Of a DNA stretch of 64,000 nt, positions 49,501 to 57,380 are shown in pieces. The position numbers were made by a program, and so were the translations under genes. Under the pieces are notes generated by a model. That model worked only from the letters and a program-made list of their open reading frames with translations, was not told where the DNA came from and searched no databases. Within the stretch, counting starts at the first letter, position 1, and every line of letters begins with the position of its first letter. The DNA is from Paractinoplanes aksuensis (GTDB lineage Bacteria > Actinomycetota > Actinomycetes > Mycobacteriales > Micromonosporaceae): assembly GCF_024137025.1 (NCBI RefSeq), contig NZ_JAMYJR010000057.1, forward strand, positions 1-64,000, written 5' to 3'.

Positions 49501-49872
49501 GGAAGCGGGCCCACCGAACTCGTACGCCGCGGACGGACTGCCCTGACCGTAAGTTCCCGCCGCGAAGGGAAGCCGGGGACCGATCGGTCCGCTCTCCACC
49601 GTCGACGGCTGACCGGTCCCGGGCGGCCCGCTGACCGAACCGTCCGCGCCCAGTCCCTCCGAGGTGCGCCGCGAGCCCAGCGCCACCATCTCGGTTTCAC
49701 CCGAAAGAGGGCCCGACATCGCGGACGAATCGGACGCCCCGGTCTCGCTCTCGTCGTCGCGGTGCACCGGCCAGAATCGGGCCAGCCCGCGCGTCGACCG
49801 ATTGTGGTCGGGGTTGGACGTCGGCTCCATCGGTTTGAGACTCCCGTCGCTCCGGCTCCGCCACCCGCTCAT
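46549..49872 (-). CDS. 1107-residue low-complexity Gly/Asn/Pro-rich protein with helical C-terminus
   Basis: Function unknown. A short conserved-looking start (RSTRGLARFWPVHRDDESE, about 25-43). Residues about 115-560 are built from irregular repeats such as LGGNGPARG, PFGVNGS and PLGSNGP, rich in Gly, Asn, Pro, Asp and Arg. Residues about 560-720 repeat PVSGPPA/PVSGAP, and 880-950 repeat PVSAPPVSASP. The last 95 residues (FWDDDAVRHFRAAWHEVKAE, DDPETALTRAHDLLTDAVNE, LTEALLAERDELD) form a helical domain of a type often seen in actinobacterial proteins of unknown function. No signal or membrane segment. The start could be ATG 49872 or ATG 49830. Confidence 0.85.
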   Translation of the reverse strand: MSGWRSRSDGSLKPMEPTSNPDHNRSTRGLARFWPVHRDDESETGASDSSAMSGPLSGETEMVALGSRRTSEGLGADGSVSGPPGTGQPSTVESGPIGPRLPFAAGTYGQGSPSAAYEFGGPASGGPQPSGGPGPLPGPTGDHSSTSGSGGGHGSLGGPGSVGGPGRGHGPARDGEPLGGAAGPARGDGAFGPTGDNSPLGPNGGSGPLGPDNQFGGNGPGRGDDPFGGNGPLGSNNPVRGDQPPGGNGPFGGNSTARGSEPLGGNGQARGGGNGEGRRGGPFGMNGPAEPGHPLGGDSSTRGSNGQGRADEPFGVNGPTGPGSPLGGDSAARGGNGHGRADGPSGVNGSTAPGNPLGSNGPVHGGEPFGVNGSRAPLGDNSPERGLNGSFGPDSPLGGNGPLGSNTPGRGSEAAGVNGSDASLGGNGPARGDDRLGGDGPARADDRLGGDGPARAGNPLGVNGSAGSGGRADRPGPHRGSGLSSAFGGNGRSRDPLGGTSPVSGAFGGSWDGFGPAGENSALGEKDDDPIAPSQRGVLGMPLQPSTRANNPGPVSSPPNSVSGPPAIPGSPSGPVSGPPTTLNQPVSGPPASFDRPVSGAPAPLDRSAAPVSGAPVSGAPVSGVPKSVDRPAAPVSGPPASLNMPVSTPPAQVSGPPAAAAQPERGVGDSDHSAPSEEGGAGRPAVQSGRGNPWEREFGGFGLGGRNSRFLFGGRDPAEPRPGLNGHAHGEANGRSTGPDGPGHGESPELREPRDENGRDDMNGRAGFPGVPTSGAGPAAPISGPAATGADEPAGRDEPTGRRAASAPGVDDATSRLTFGASESDSPAGRRAFPGDDVPGRRAASEDEDVPGRRAVPEDDPRRAAAGWASVPTSTHPIVAPTSSPPVSAPPVSASPVSAPPVSGAPVSASPVSGGPVFGAAFGQPPAYTPALPDPTAGPVSGVPAPRTAASIPVPVTKPQPADEKLPISPADEPEKRRSASLEDAEPARRGRRAAPDEPDETAALDDAPLRPGDVAAGHIAFWDDDAVRHFRAAWHEVKAEFVDDPETALTRAHDLLTDAVNELTEALLAERDELDPLRGSGTPDTESMRMAMRGYREFLDRILAL

Positions 49873-50294
49873 CTGAGCAGCGGGAACCCTCTCGGGAGGC
49901 GGTCATGAGCACCCCTGGCTGGGTGCAACGCACGACGACGGTACCGAACACCCGCCCCAACGGCACTACCCGTGCCCGGATCGTGAGCGTCCCCGACCAG
50001 CCCTGCCGCTCCCCGGACCGCCCCGCCTTCACCACCCCCGAATCGAGCGACGTCACCACCCACGATCCGGATGGCCTAGCCACCCGCACCGAGAGGTTGA
50101 TCGCCGCGGCGATCAACCGGAGTGCGTCGCCTGCACACAGAACACCAGCGCGAGTCGCGAACAAGACAGCCACGCGAACTCGAAACAGGCAGCTTCGCGC
50201 GCCGCGAGGCGAAGACGGCCGCGCGGGCTGCGAGCGCACAGGCGGGCGTCGGGCGGGAGCGGGGAACGCCGGCCGATGGGGGAGAATCGTTCGT
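49873..50294. other. 422-base intergenic region between the low-complexity gene and hisI
   Basis: No convincing gene on either strand; the frames here lack homology-like features. It holds a perfect 24-bp palindrome (separate entry) and presumably divergent promoters. I could not define -10/-35 pairs with confidence. Confidence 0.6.
50095..50118. promoter_or_regulatory. Perfect 24-bp palindrome
   Basis: GGTTGATCGCCG followed by its exact reverse complement CGGCGATCAACC, no spacer. About 180 bases upstream of hisI and 220 bases upstream of the divergent low-complexity gene. Confidence 0.75.
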
Positions 50295-50654
50295 GTGGCA
50301 GTCAAGACCGAACTGGATCCGGCCATCGCGGCCAAGCTCAAGCGCACCCCCGAGGGCCTCGTCGCGGCGATCGTGCGGGAGCACGGCAGCGGCGATGTGC
50401 TGATGCTGGCCTGGATGGACGACGAGGCGCTGCACCGCACCCTGAGCACCGGGCGCGCGACCTACTGGTCGCGCAGCCGGCAGGAGTACTGGGTGAAGGG
50501 GGCGACCTCCGGCCACCACCAGCACGTCCGCGGGGTCGCGCTCGATTGTGACGGCGACGCGCTGCTGGTCACGGTCGACCAGACCGGCGCGGCCTGCCAC
50601 ACCGGCGAGCACACCTGTTTCTTCACCGAGCTGCCCCTGGGGGACCAGTCGTGA
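50295..50654 (+). CDS. hisI: Phosphoribosyl-AMP cyclohydrolase
   Basis: 119-residue zinc enzyme opening the purine ring of PR-AMP (third step of histidine synthesis); the pyrophosphohydrolase (HisE) domain is not fused. MLAWMDDEALHRTLSTGRATYWSRSR near 37-62, WVKGATSGHHQHVRGV and DCDGDALLVTVDQTGAACHTG (zinc Cys residues) near 79-99 are all present. GTG 50295 follows GGGGGAG. Its stop overlaps the trpE start, so histidine and tryptophan genes are translationally coupled here, separate from the main his run. Confidence 0.95.
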   Translation: MAVKTELDPAIAAKLKRTPEGLVAAIVREHGSGDVLMLAWMDDEALHRTLSTGRATYWSRSRQEYWVKGATSGHHQHVRGVALDCDGDALLVTVDQTGAACHTGEHTCFFTELPLGDQS

Positions 50655-52183
50655 CCAGCGGCGCCGTCTTCCCGTCCGAGGACGATTTCCTGCGCAGCCG
50701 CCGCCGGGTCGTGCCGGTCACGCGCCGGCTGCTGGCCGACGGGGAGACCCCGGTCGGCGTCTACACGAAGCTGGCCGGCGGGCCGGGCACCTTCCTGCTC
50801 GAGTCGGCCGAGCAGGGGGCGGGCCCGTCCGGCGCGGCCTGGTCGCGGTATTCGTTCGTCGGGGTGCGCAGTGCGGCGACCCTCGTCGAGCGGGACGGGC
50901 AGGCGCTCTGGCTCGGCTCTCCGCCCGACGGCGTACCTCTCGACGGTGACCCCGTGGTGGCGCTGCGCGAGACCGTGGCCGCGCTCGCCGACGGGCCGGC
51001 TCCGGACGATCTGCCCCCGCTGACCGGCGGCATGGTCGGCTACCTGAGCTACGACCTGGTCCGGCGGTTCGAGCGCCTGCCGCAGTCGGCCACCGACGAC
51101 CTGAACCTGCCCGAGCTGGGCATGATGCTCGCGACCGACCTGGTCGTGCTCGACCACTACGACGGTTCGGCCGTGCTGGTGGCCAACGCGGTGCTGGCCG
51201 AGGACGCCGACGAGCAGGCCAAGCGGGCCGCGTACCACAACGCGGTGGGCCGGCTGGACGCGATGACCACGGCGTTGTCGCGGCCCACGCCACCGATGAT
51301 CTCCATGGTGGAGCGCCGCCGGGCCGGTGAGCCGGTGAGCCGTACGGCCCCGGGGGAATATCAGAAGGCGGTCGACGAGGCCAAGGAGGCGATCCGGGCC
51401 GGCGAGTGTTTCCAGATCGTCGTGGCGCAGCGGTTCGAGCGCCCGACCGACGCCGACCCGCTCGATGTCTACCGGGTGCTGCGGGCCACGAACCCCAGCC
51501 CGTACATGTATCTCTTGCGTTTCGATGATTTCGACATCGTCGGCTCGTCGCCCGAGGCCCATCTGAAGGTGAGCGCCGACGAGCAGGGCACCCGGCGCGC
51601 CCTGCTGCACCCGATCGCCGGCACGCGCTGGCGGGGCGCCACCCCGGAGCAGGACAACGCCCTGGCCGCCGAGCTGCTGGCCGACCCCAAGGAGCGGTCC
51701 GAGCACGTCATGCTGGTCGATCTGGGCCGCAACGACCTGGGCCGGGTGTGCCGGGCCGGGTCGGTCGAGGTGCCGGAGTTCGCCCGGATCGAGCGTTACA
51801 GCCACGTCATGCACATCGTGTCGACGGTGATCGGCGAGCTGCGCGACGACCAGTCGGCGTTCGACGCGCTGGCGGCGACGTTCCCGGCGGGCACGTTGTC
51901 GGGCGCGCCCAAAGTACGCGCCATGGAGATCATCGAGGGGCTCGAGCCGACCCGGCGCGGCCTGTACGGCGGCACGGTCGGCTACTTCGGGTTCGCGGGC
52001 GACATGGACATGGCCATCGCGATCCGCACCGCCCTGCTCAAGGACGGTGTCGCCTACGTGGGGGCCGGGGCGGGCATCGTGGCCGACTCCGACCCGGCCG
52101 CCGAGGAGCAGGAGACCCGCAACAAGGCGGCGGCGGTCCTGGCCGCGATCGCCTCCGCGGAAACTCTGCGCGCAGCCCGATGA
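50651..52183 (+). CDS. trpE: Anthranilate synthase component I
   Basis: 510-residue chorismate-using enzyme, first step of tryptophan synthesis, working with a glutaminase subunit (TrpG) that is not in the window. The N-terminal domain has LESAEQGAGPSGAAWSRYSFVG, with the Leu-Leu-Glu-Ser feedback-inhibition motif at about 48-51. The chorismate-binding domain has GECFQIVVAQRFERPT near 255, HPIAGTRWRG near 320 and FPAGTLSGAPKVRAMEIIEGLEP near 415. GTG start overlaps hisI by 4 bases. Confidence 0.97.
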   Translation: MTSGAVFPSEDDFLRSRRRVVPVTRRLLADGETPVGVYTKLAGGPGTFLLESAEQGAGPSGAAWSRYSFVGVRSAATLVERDGQALWLGSPPDGVPLDGDPVVALRETVAALADGPAPDDLPPLTGGMVGYLSYDLVRRFERLPQSATDDLNLPELGMMLATDLVVLDHYDGSAVLVANAVLAEDADEQAKRAAYHNAVGRLDAMTTALSRPTPPMISMVERRRAGEPVSRTAPGEYQKAVDEAKEAIRAGECFQIVVAQRFERPTDADPLDVYRVLRATNPSPYMYLLRFDDFDIVGSSPEAHLKVSADEQGTRRALLHPIAGTRWRGATPEQDNALAAELLADPKERSEHVMLVDLGRNDLGRVCRAGSVEVPEFARIERYSHVMHIVSTVIGELRDDQSAFDALAATFPAGTLSGAPKVRAMEIIEGLEPTRRGLYGGTVGYFGFAGDMDMAIAIRTALLKDGVAYVGAGAGIVADSDPAAEEQETRNKAAAVLAAIASAETLRAAR

Positions 52184-52728
52184 ACCGCCGCCCGTACCTC
52201 TTGTCCTTGCTGGCCTGCCTGGCCGGGGCGGGTCTGGCCGCGTACGGCGCCACCCGTACGTGGTCGGTGCAGGTCACCCCGCGCCCGGGCCTGTCGGATC
52301 TGCGGACGGTCGAGACCGGCGCCGATGTCGCGCCCTGGCTGATCGGCCTGGCCCTGGTCGGCCTGGCCGGCACCGGCGCGCTGCTGGCCACGCACGGCTG
52401 GTTGCGGCGCGCTCTGGGCGGCCTGCTCATCCTGGCCGGCCTCGGGGTCGCCGTGGCCGCGATCGCCGGTCGGGCCGGTCTGGACACCGGCGAGGCCGGG
52501 GCGGGCGGCACCGTCTGGCCCGTGGCCTGCGCCTTCGGCGGCGCGATCATCGCGTCGGGTGGGCTCACCGCGGCGCGTCAGGGTCATCGGTGGCCGCGCA
52601 TGTCGGCCCGGTACGACCGGAAACCGCCGGCGCCCCCGGCCGAGGTGCCCGCCGGTGTCAACACCAAGCCGATCGACAACCGCGCGGCCTGGGACTCGCT
52701 CGACCGCGGCGACGACCCGACGGACTAG
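52180..52728 (+). CDS. Tryptophan-operon-associated membrane protein (TIGR02234-like)
   Basis: 182 residues with four hydrophobic segments (LLSLLACLAGAGLAAYGATR, WLIGLALVGLAGTGALLATH, LGGLLILAGLGVAVAAIAGR, VACAFGGAIIASGGLTAARQ). A charged C-terminal tail follows (PRMSARYDRKPPAPP). This family (Trp_oprn_chp) is found in actinobacterial trp operons next to trpE; its function is unknown. ATG 52180 overlaps the trpE stop by 4 bases. It ends overlapping the convergent small gene by 4 bases. Confidence 0.9.
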   Translation: MNRRPYLLSLLACLAGAGLAAYGATRTWSVQVTPRPGLSDLRTVETGADVAPWLIGLALVGLAGTGALLATHGWLRRALGGLLILAGLGVAVAAIAGRAGLDTGEAGAGGTVWPVACAFGGAIIASGGLTAARQGHRWPRMSARYDRKPPAPPAEVPAGVNTKPIDNRAAWDSLDRGDDPTD

Positions 52729-53045
52729 CTCGAGCGCACCAGCCGGCGGCGGGCCACCATGGCCGCGACCTCGCGGGTCAGTTCGGCCTGGGCCTCGTGC
52801 TGGGCGCGGTTCTCGAGGGTCGCCGCCCACGCGTTGTCGCGGGCGGTGCGCACCTTGTCGTCGCCCACCACCCGGCGCTGCACGCCGGTGACGAGGTCGG
52901 CGGCGGCGGAGACGAGGGCGCGGGAGACGTTCGCGAATCCGACGGGCTCGGTCGGAGCAGTGGCGGCCACGGCTAACTCCACATCGATCGCTCTGGGCTG
53001 GCAGGCGTGCGGGACGCCTCGACCAGTCTGCCTGGGACTCATCAT
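52725..53045 (-). CDS. Small helical protein of unknown function
   Basis: About 106 residues; ORF start uncertain (ATG 53045 or 53042, or a later GTG near 52973). The likely body is VGFANVSRALVSAAADLVTG, VQRRVVGDDKVRTARDNAWA, LTREVAAMVARRRL, an Ala/Arg/Val-rich helical protein. No membrane segment. It lies on the minus strand within the trp region between trpE and trpC, and nothing in the context explains it. Confidence 0.6.
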   Translation of the reverse strand: MMSPRQTGRGVPHACQPRAIDVELAVAATAPTEPVGFANVSRALVSAAADLVTGVQRRVVGDDKVRTARDNAWAATLENRAQHEAQAELTREVAAMVARRRLVRSS

Positions 53046-53190
53046 GAACGGCCCCCATTTCCGGTGAGTGACGGTCGTGTCAACGCGCCGTGGGGATCCA
53101 CCGATCAGATGAGGTGTTCCTGCACAACGCCCCGGAGGGCTCGTGGCCGCTGTGACGGAAGAGACAGCGTGTGACGAGGCAGGCGGCATT

Positions 53191-53211
53191 ATGCAACAGG
53201 CCACCTGGTGA
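53191..53211 (+). other. Possible leader mini-ORF ending in Trp before trpC
   Basis: ATG CAA CAG GCC ACC TGG TGA codes MQQATW. One Trp codon only, and no RBS. A 6-bp GGGGTC/GACCCC hairpin (53229-53246) follows 17 bases later, so an attenuation-like leader is conceivable but weak. Confidence 0.25.
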
Positions 53212-53253
53212 GGCGCGCCATACCCCGGGGGGTCTTGCGCGACCCCGACCTCC

Positions 53254-53259
53254 TAGCAT
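53254..53259 (+). promoter_or_regulatory. Candidate -10 of the trpCBA-lgt operon
   Basis: TAGCAT 34 bases before the trpC GTG. No clear -35. The RBS GGAGAGGGGAG lies between. Confidence 0.4.
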
Positions 53260-53293
53260 CGGTCAAAGGACACCCGGAGAGGGGAGTCGTTTC

Positions 53294-54145
53294 GTGACAT
53301 CCGAACAGCAGGCGGAAGCGGGTTCTGGCGGACCGCAGAACGTGCTGGAGGAGATCCTCGCCGGTGTGCGCGAGGACGTGGCGGCCCGGCAGGAGCAGGT
53401 GCCGCTCGAGCAGGTTCGGGAGCTGGCGGCAGCCGCGCCACCGGCCATCGACGCCTATGCGGCGTTGCGCAAGCCCGGCGTGGCCGTGATCGCCGAGGTG
53501 AAGCGGTCGTCGCCGTCCAAGGGCGCGCTGGCCGACATCCCCGACCCGGCCGAACTGGCCGGGGAGTACGCGGCGGGCGGCGCCCGCTGTATCAGCGTGC
53601 TCACCGAGGGCCGATGGTTCGGCGGGTCGCTCGACGACCTCAAGGCCGTGCGGGCCTCGGTGCGGATCCCGGTGCTGCGCAAGGATTTCGTCGTCTCCAG
53701 CTATCAGGTGCACGAGGCCCGCGCCCACGGCGCCGACCTGGTGCTGCTCATCGTGGCCGCGCTCGAGCAGAACGTGCTCATGGGCCTGCTCGAGCGGATC
53801 GAGTCGCTCGGCATGACCGCGCTGGTCGAGGTGCACAACGAGGAGGAGGCGGACCGCGCCCTCGAGGCGAACGCGAAGGTCATCGGGGTCAACGCCCGCG
53901 ACCTGCGCACGCTCGAGGTCGACCGGTCGGTCTTCGAGCGGATCGCGCCCGGCCTGCCCAACAACGTCGTCAAGATCGCCGAGTCGGGGGTGCGCGGGCC
54001 GCACGACCTGATCCGGTACGCGTCGGCCGGCGCCGACGCCGTGCTGGTCGGCGAGGGCCTGGTGACCCAGAAGTCGCCCCGCGACGCGGTGGCCGAACTG
54101 GTCAACGCCGGGAACCACCCCGCGACGCCGAGGCCGGTCCGATGA
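53294..54145 (+). CDS. trpC: Indole-3-glycerol phosphate synthase
   Basis: 283-residue TIM barrel closing CdRP to indole glycerol phosphate. VLEEILAGVREDVAARQ at the start, VIAEVKRSSPSKGALAD near 70-86 (catalytic Glu, Lys), SVLTEGRWFGGSLDDLKAVRA near 103-123, PVLRKDFVVSSYQVHEARA near 128-146 and VGVNARDLRTLEVD near 194-207 are typical. GTG 53294 follows GGAGAGGGGAG. Overlaps trpB by 4 bases. It starts a trpCBA-lgt block separated from trpE by 560 bases. Confidence 0.97.
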   Translation: MTSEQQAEAGSGGPQNVLEEILAGVREDVAARQEQVPLEQVRELAAAAPPAIDAYAALRKPGVAVIAEVKRSSPSKGALADIPDPAELAGEYAAGGARCISVLTEGRWFGGSLDDLKAVRASVRIPVLRKDFVVSSYQVHEARAHGADLVLLIVAALEQNVLMGLLERIESLGMTALVEVHNEEEADRALEANAKVIGVNARDLRTLEVDRSVFERIAPGLPNNVVKIAESGVRGPHDLIRYASAGADAVLVGEGLVTQKSPRDAVAELVNAGNHPATPRPVR

Positions 54146-55383
54146 GCGCACCGGTTCTGCCCGACCTGTCCGGACATTTCGGGCGGTACGGCGGCCGGTT
54201 CGTGCCCGAGGCCCTCGTCCGCGCCCTGGACGAGCTGGACGCCGCGTATCGGGCGGCCAAGGCGGACCCGGAATTCCAGGCCGAGTTCCGAGATCTGTTG
54301 GTCAACTACGCCGGTACGCCTTCGCTGCTCTACCGAGCGGAGCGGCTGTCGAAAAAAGTCGGCGCCGAGATCCTGCTCAAGCGGGAGGACCTGAACCACA
54401 CGGGCGCCCACAAGGTGCGCAACGTGCTGGGCCAGGCCCTGCTCGCGAAGCGGATGGGCAAGCCCCGGGTGATCGCCGAGACCGGCGCCGGTCAGCACGG
54501 CGTGGCCAGCGCGACCGCGGCGGCCCTGCTCGACCTCGAGTGTGTCGTCTACATGGGTGAGATGGACACCGAGCGGCAGGCGCTGAACGTGGCCCGCATG
54601 CGCATGCTCGGCGCCACGGTCGTGCCGGTCACCAACGGCTCGCGCACCCTCAAGGACGCGTTGAACGAGGCGTTGCGGGACTGGGTGGCCAGCGTCGACA
54701 CCACGCACTACCTGCTGGGCACGGCGGCCGGTCCGCATCCGTTCCCCGAACTCGTACGCGATTTCGTGGGTGGCATCGGTATCGAGGCCCGGGCCCAGTG
54801 CCTGGACCAGATCGGCCGGCTGCCCGACGCGGTGGCGGCGTGCGTGGGCGGCGGCTCCAACGCGATCGGCATCTTCCACGCTTTCGTCCCCGACGAGTCC
54901 GTGCAGCTGTACGGCTTCGAGGCGGGCGGCGAGGGCGTGGCGACCGGCCGGCACGCGGCGTCGATCACCGGCGGGTCGTCCGGCGTGCTGCACGGCGCCC
55001 GGACGTACGTGTTGCAGGACGAGGACGGGCAGACCGTCGAGTCGCACTCGATCTCGGCCGGCCTCGACTACCCGGGCGTCGGACCCGAGCACGCCTGGTT
55101 GCACGACACGGGCCGGGCCGAGTACGAGCCGGTGACCGACGACGAGGCGATGGCCGCGTTCCACCTGCTCTGCCGCACCGAGGGCATCATCCCGGCCATC
55201 GAGAGCGCCCACGCGCTCGCGGGCGCGGCCCGGATCGCCCCGCAACTGCGAGAAGAGCTGGGCCGTACGCCGACCATCCTGGTCAATCTGTCCGGCCGCG
55301 GCGACAAGGACGTCCACACCGCGGGCGCCTACTTCGGCATCCTCGACCCGGTCGAGGAGCTTGTCCCGGGGGAGAACGCGTGA
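54142..55383 (+). CDS. trpB: Tryptophan synthase beta subunit
   Basis: 413-residue PLP enzyme joining indole and serine. FGRYGGRFVPEALVRALDEL near 14-33 and KREDLNHTGAHKVRNVLGQAL near 82-101, with the PLP lysine in HKVRN, are diagnostic. VGGGSNAIGIFHAF near 235-248 binds phosphate, and IISAGLDYPGVGPEH-like and LVNLSGRGDKD near 380-390 follow. ATG 54142 overlaps the trpC stop (ATGA) and GTG of trpA overlaps its stop. Confidence 0.98.
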   Translation: MSAPVLPDLSGHFGRYGGRFVPEALVRALDELDAAYRAAKADPEFQAEFRDLLVNYAGTPSLLYRAERLSKKVGAEILLKREDLNHTGAHKVRNVLGQALLAKRMGKPRVIAETGAGQHGVASATAAALLDLECVVYMGEMDTERQALNVARMRMLGATVVPVTNGSRTLKDALNEALRDWVASVDTTHYLLGTAAGPHPFPELVRDFVGGIGIEARAQCLDQIGRLPDAVAACVGGGSNAIGIFHAFVPDESVQLYGFEAGGEGVATGRHAASITGGSSGVLHGARTYVLQDEDGQTVESHSISAGLDYPGVGPEHAWLHDTGRAEYEPVTDDEAMAAFHLLCRTEGIIPAIESAHALAGAARIAPQLREELGRTPTILVNLSGRGDKDVHTAGAYFGILDPVEELVPGENA

Positions 55384-56183
55384 GCATCGCCGAGGTCTTC
55401 CACAAGGCGAAGGCCGAGGACAGGGCCGTGCTGGTCGGCTGCATGCCGGCCGGCTTCCCGACGGTGGACGACAGCATCGCCTCGATGATCGCGATGCACG
55501 AGGCCGGCTGCGACGTCATCGAGGTCGAGCTGCCCTACTCCGACCCGGTCATGGACGGCCCGGTCATCCAGAAGGCCAGCGACATCGCGCTCAGCCGGGG
55601 CGTGCGCACCCGCGACACGCTGCGGATCATCGACGCGGTCGCGAGCGCCGGGGCCACGGTCGTGCTCATGACCTACTGGAACCCGATCGAGAAGTACGGC
55701 GTGAACGCGTTCGCCCGTGACCTGGCCGCGGCCGGGGCCACCGGCATGATCACGCCCGACCTGATCCCGGACGAGGCGGCCGAGTGGATCGCGGCCGCCG
55801 ACGAGCACCGGCTCGACCGTACGTTCCTGGTCTCACCGTCCTCGACCGACGAGCGTCTGGCCATGACCGTCGCGCACTGCCGCGGCTTCGTCTACGCGAC
55901 CGCGTTGATGGGTGTCACCGGCGCCCGCACCTCGGTCTCGTCGCAGGCCCCGGAACTGGTCGACCGGGTCCGCCACACCAACCCGGACATGCCGGTCGGG
56001 GTCGGCCTCGGTGTGGGCAGGGGCGCGCAGGCGGCCGAGGTGGCCGGCTTCGCCGACGGGGTGATCGTGGGCAGCGCGCTCATCCGCTGCGTGCTCGAGG
56101 CGCCCGACCGGTCCACCGGCCTGTCCCGCCTGCGGACACTGAGCGCGGAACTAGCTGAGGGCGTGCGCAACCCGGCGAAGTAA
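55380..56183 (+). CDS. trpA: Tryptophan synthase alpha subunit
   Basis: 267-residue TIM barrel that cleaves indole glycerol phosphate to indole and GAP and channels indole to TrpB. VIEVELPYSDPVMDGPVIQKA near 43-63 contains catalytic Glu and Asp; MITPDLIPDEA near 123, FLVSPSSTDER near 150 and GVGLGVGRGAQAAEVAGFAD near 205 are conserved. GTG start overlaps trpB. It ends 18 bases before lgt. Confidence 0.97.
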   Translation: MSIAEVFHKAKAEDRAVLVGCMPAGFPTVDDSIASMIAMHEAGCDVIEVELPYSDPVMDGPVIQKASDIALSRGVRTRDTLRIIDAVASAGATVVLMTYWNPIEKYGVNAFARDLAAAGATGMITPDLIPDEAAEWIAAADEHRLDRTFLVSPSSTDERLAMTVAHCRGFVYATALMGVTGARTSVSSQAPELVDRVRHTNPDMPVGVGLGVGRGAQAAEVAGFADGVIVGSALIRCVLEAPDRSTGLSRLRTLSAELAEGVRNPAK

Positions 56184-56189
56184 AACCGG

Positions 56190-56195
56190 TAGCCT
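56190..56195 (+). promoter_or_regulatory. Likely leaderless -10 of lgt
   Basis: TAGCCT, six bases, GTG 56202. Lies directly after the trpA stop, so lgt may be expressed alone as well as from the trp operon. Confidence 0.5.
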
Positions 56196-56201
56196 GCACC
56201 C

Positions 56202-57374
56202 GTGGACTACGCCGCAATCCCCAGCCCGACCACGTCCGTGTGGCATCTGCTCGGCCTGCCCGTGCGGGCGTATGCGATCTGCATCGTCCTGGGCATCGTC
56301 GCCGCCTGCCTGATCATGGAGTATCGGCTGCGTAGCCGGGGTGTGGCCCGCTGGGCCTCGCTCGACATCGCGGTGTGGGCGGTGCCGTTCGGCATCGTCG
56401 GCGCCCGGCTCTACCACCTGGCCACCTCGCCGCAGGACTACTTCGGCGCCGGGGGTGACCCGGTCCGTGCCCTCTACATCTGGGAGGGCGGCCTCGGCAT
56501 CTGGGGCGCGGTGCTCGGCGGCGCCGTCGGCGCGTGGCTCGGCGCCCGCCAGCTCGGCCTGACGCTGGGCCTGGTGGCCGACGCGCTGGCCCCCGGTCTC
56601 GCGGTGGCCCAGGCGGTCGGCCGGCTCGGCAACTGGTTCAACAACGAGCTCTACGGCAAGGTCACCACGCTGCCGTGGGGTCTCGAGGTCCACGACATGG
56701 ACCGGTCGAACCCCGGGCACGCCACCCGCATCGACGGCCAGGCGGTGACGCTGCCCGACCTGTACCACCCCACATTCCTGTACGAACTGCTCTGGAACCT
56801 GGGTGTGGCCCTGCTCGTGTGGCTGGCCGACCGCAAGTACAAGTTCGGCCGCGGCCGCGCCTTCGCCCTCTACGTCATGGCGTACACGGTGGGCCGGTTC
56901 TGGATCGAGATGCTGCGGGTCGACGAGGCGAACAAACTTTTCGGCGTCCGGCTCAACGTCGTCACCTCGGTCGTCGTCTTCCTCGGCGCGCTCATCTACT
57001 TCCTGGTCGTCCGGGGCCCGCGGGCCTACGTGGTGCCCGACGACGCGCCCGAGGTCGAGCCCGAGCCGTCCGCGACCAGCGATGTCTCCCAGGTCGACGT
57101 GTCGGCGACCGAGTCGTCGCGCGACGCCACGCCGAAGGGTTACCAGGTGGTCAGCGAAGCCCGGTTCCAGGCCTACCGCCGTACGGGGATCCTGCCGCCC
57201 GACACCCCGGCCGACATGGCGGAGGAGATCGCGGCCGGTGGGCACCCGGCCGAGCGCGACCCGGCCGGTCCCGCCGGCAACGGCGCCGCCCTGCTGGCCA
57301 CGGGCAAGGCCGCCGGGTCGGGCCGCGAGGCCACCCCGGACGCCGAGCCGGAGTCCCGCACCGACGAACGCTGA
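56202..57374 (+). CDS. lgt: Prolipoprotein diacylglyceryl transferase
   Basis: 390-residue membrane enzyme that attaches diacylglycerol to prolipoprotein Cys. Seven hydrophobic segments; GGLGIWGAVLGGAVGAWLGA near 95-114 and the signature GRLGNWFNNELYG near 141-153 are present, with YHPTFLYELLWNL later. The C-terminal extension (about 290-390) is Glu/Ala/Pro-rich and disordered, common in actinobacteria. The matching signal peptidase lspA is in this window at 9177. GTG start with a leaderless -10. Confidence 0.96.
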   Translation: MDYAAIPSPTTSVWHLLGLPVRAYAICIVLGIVAACLIMEYRLRSRGVARWASLDIAVWAVPFGIVGARLYHLATSPQDYFGAGGDPVRALYIWEGGLGIWGAVLGGAVGAWLGARQLGLTLGLVADALAPGLAVAQAVGRLGNWFNNELYGKVTTLPWGLEVHDMDRSNPGHATRIDGQAVTLPDLYHPTFLYELLWNLGVALLVWLADRKYKFGRGRAFALYVMAYTVGRFWIEMLRVDEANKLFGVRLNVVTSVVVFLGALIYFLVVRGPRAYVVPDDAPEVEPEPSATSDVSQVDVSATESSRDATPKGYQVVSEARFQAYRRTGILPPDTPADMAEEIAAGGHPAERDPAGPAGNGAALLATGKAAGSGREATPDAEPESRTDER

Positions 57375-57380
57375 CCTGAG

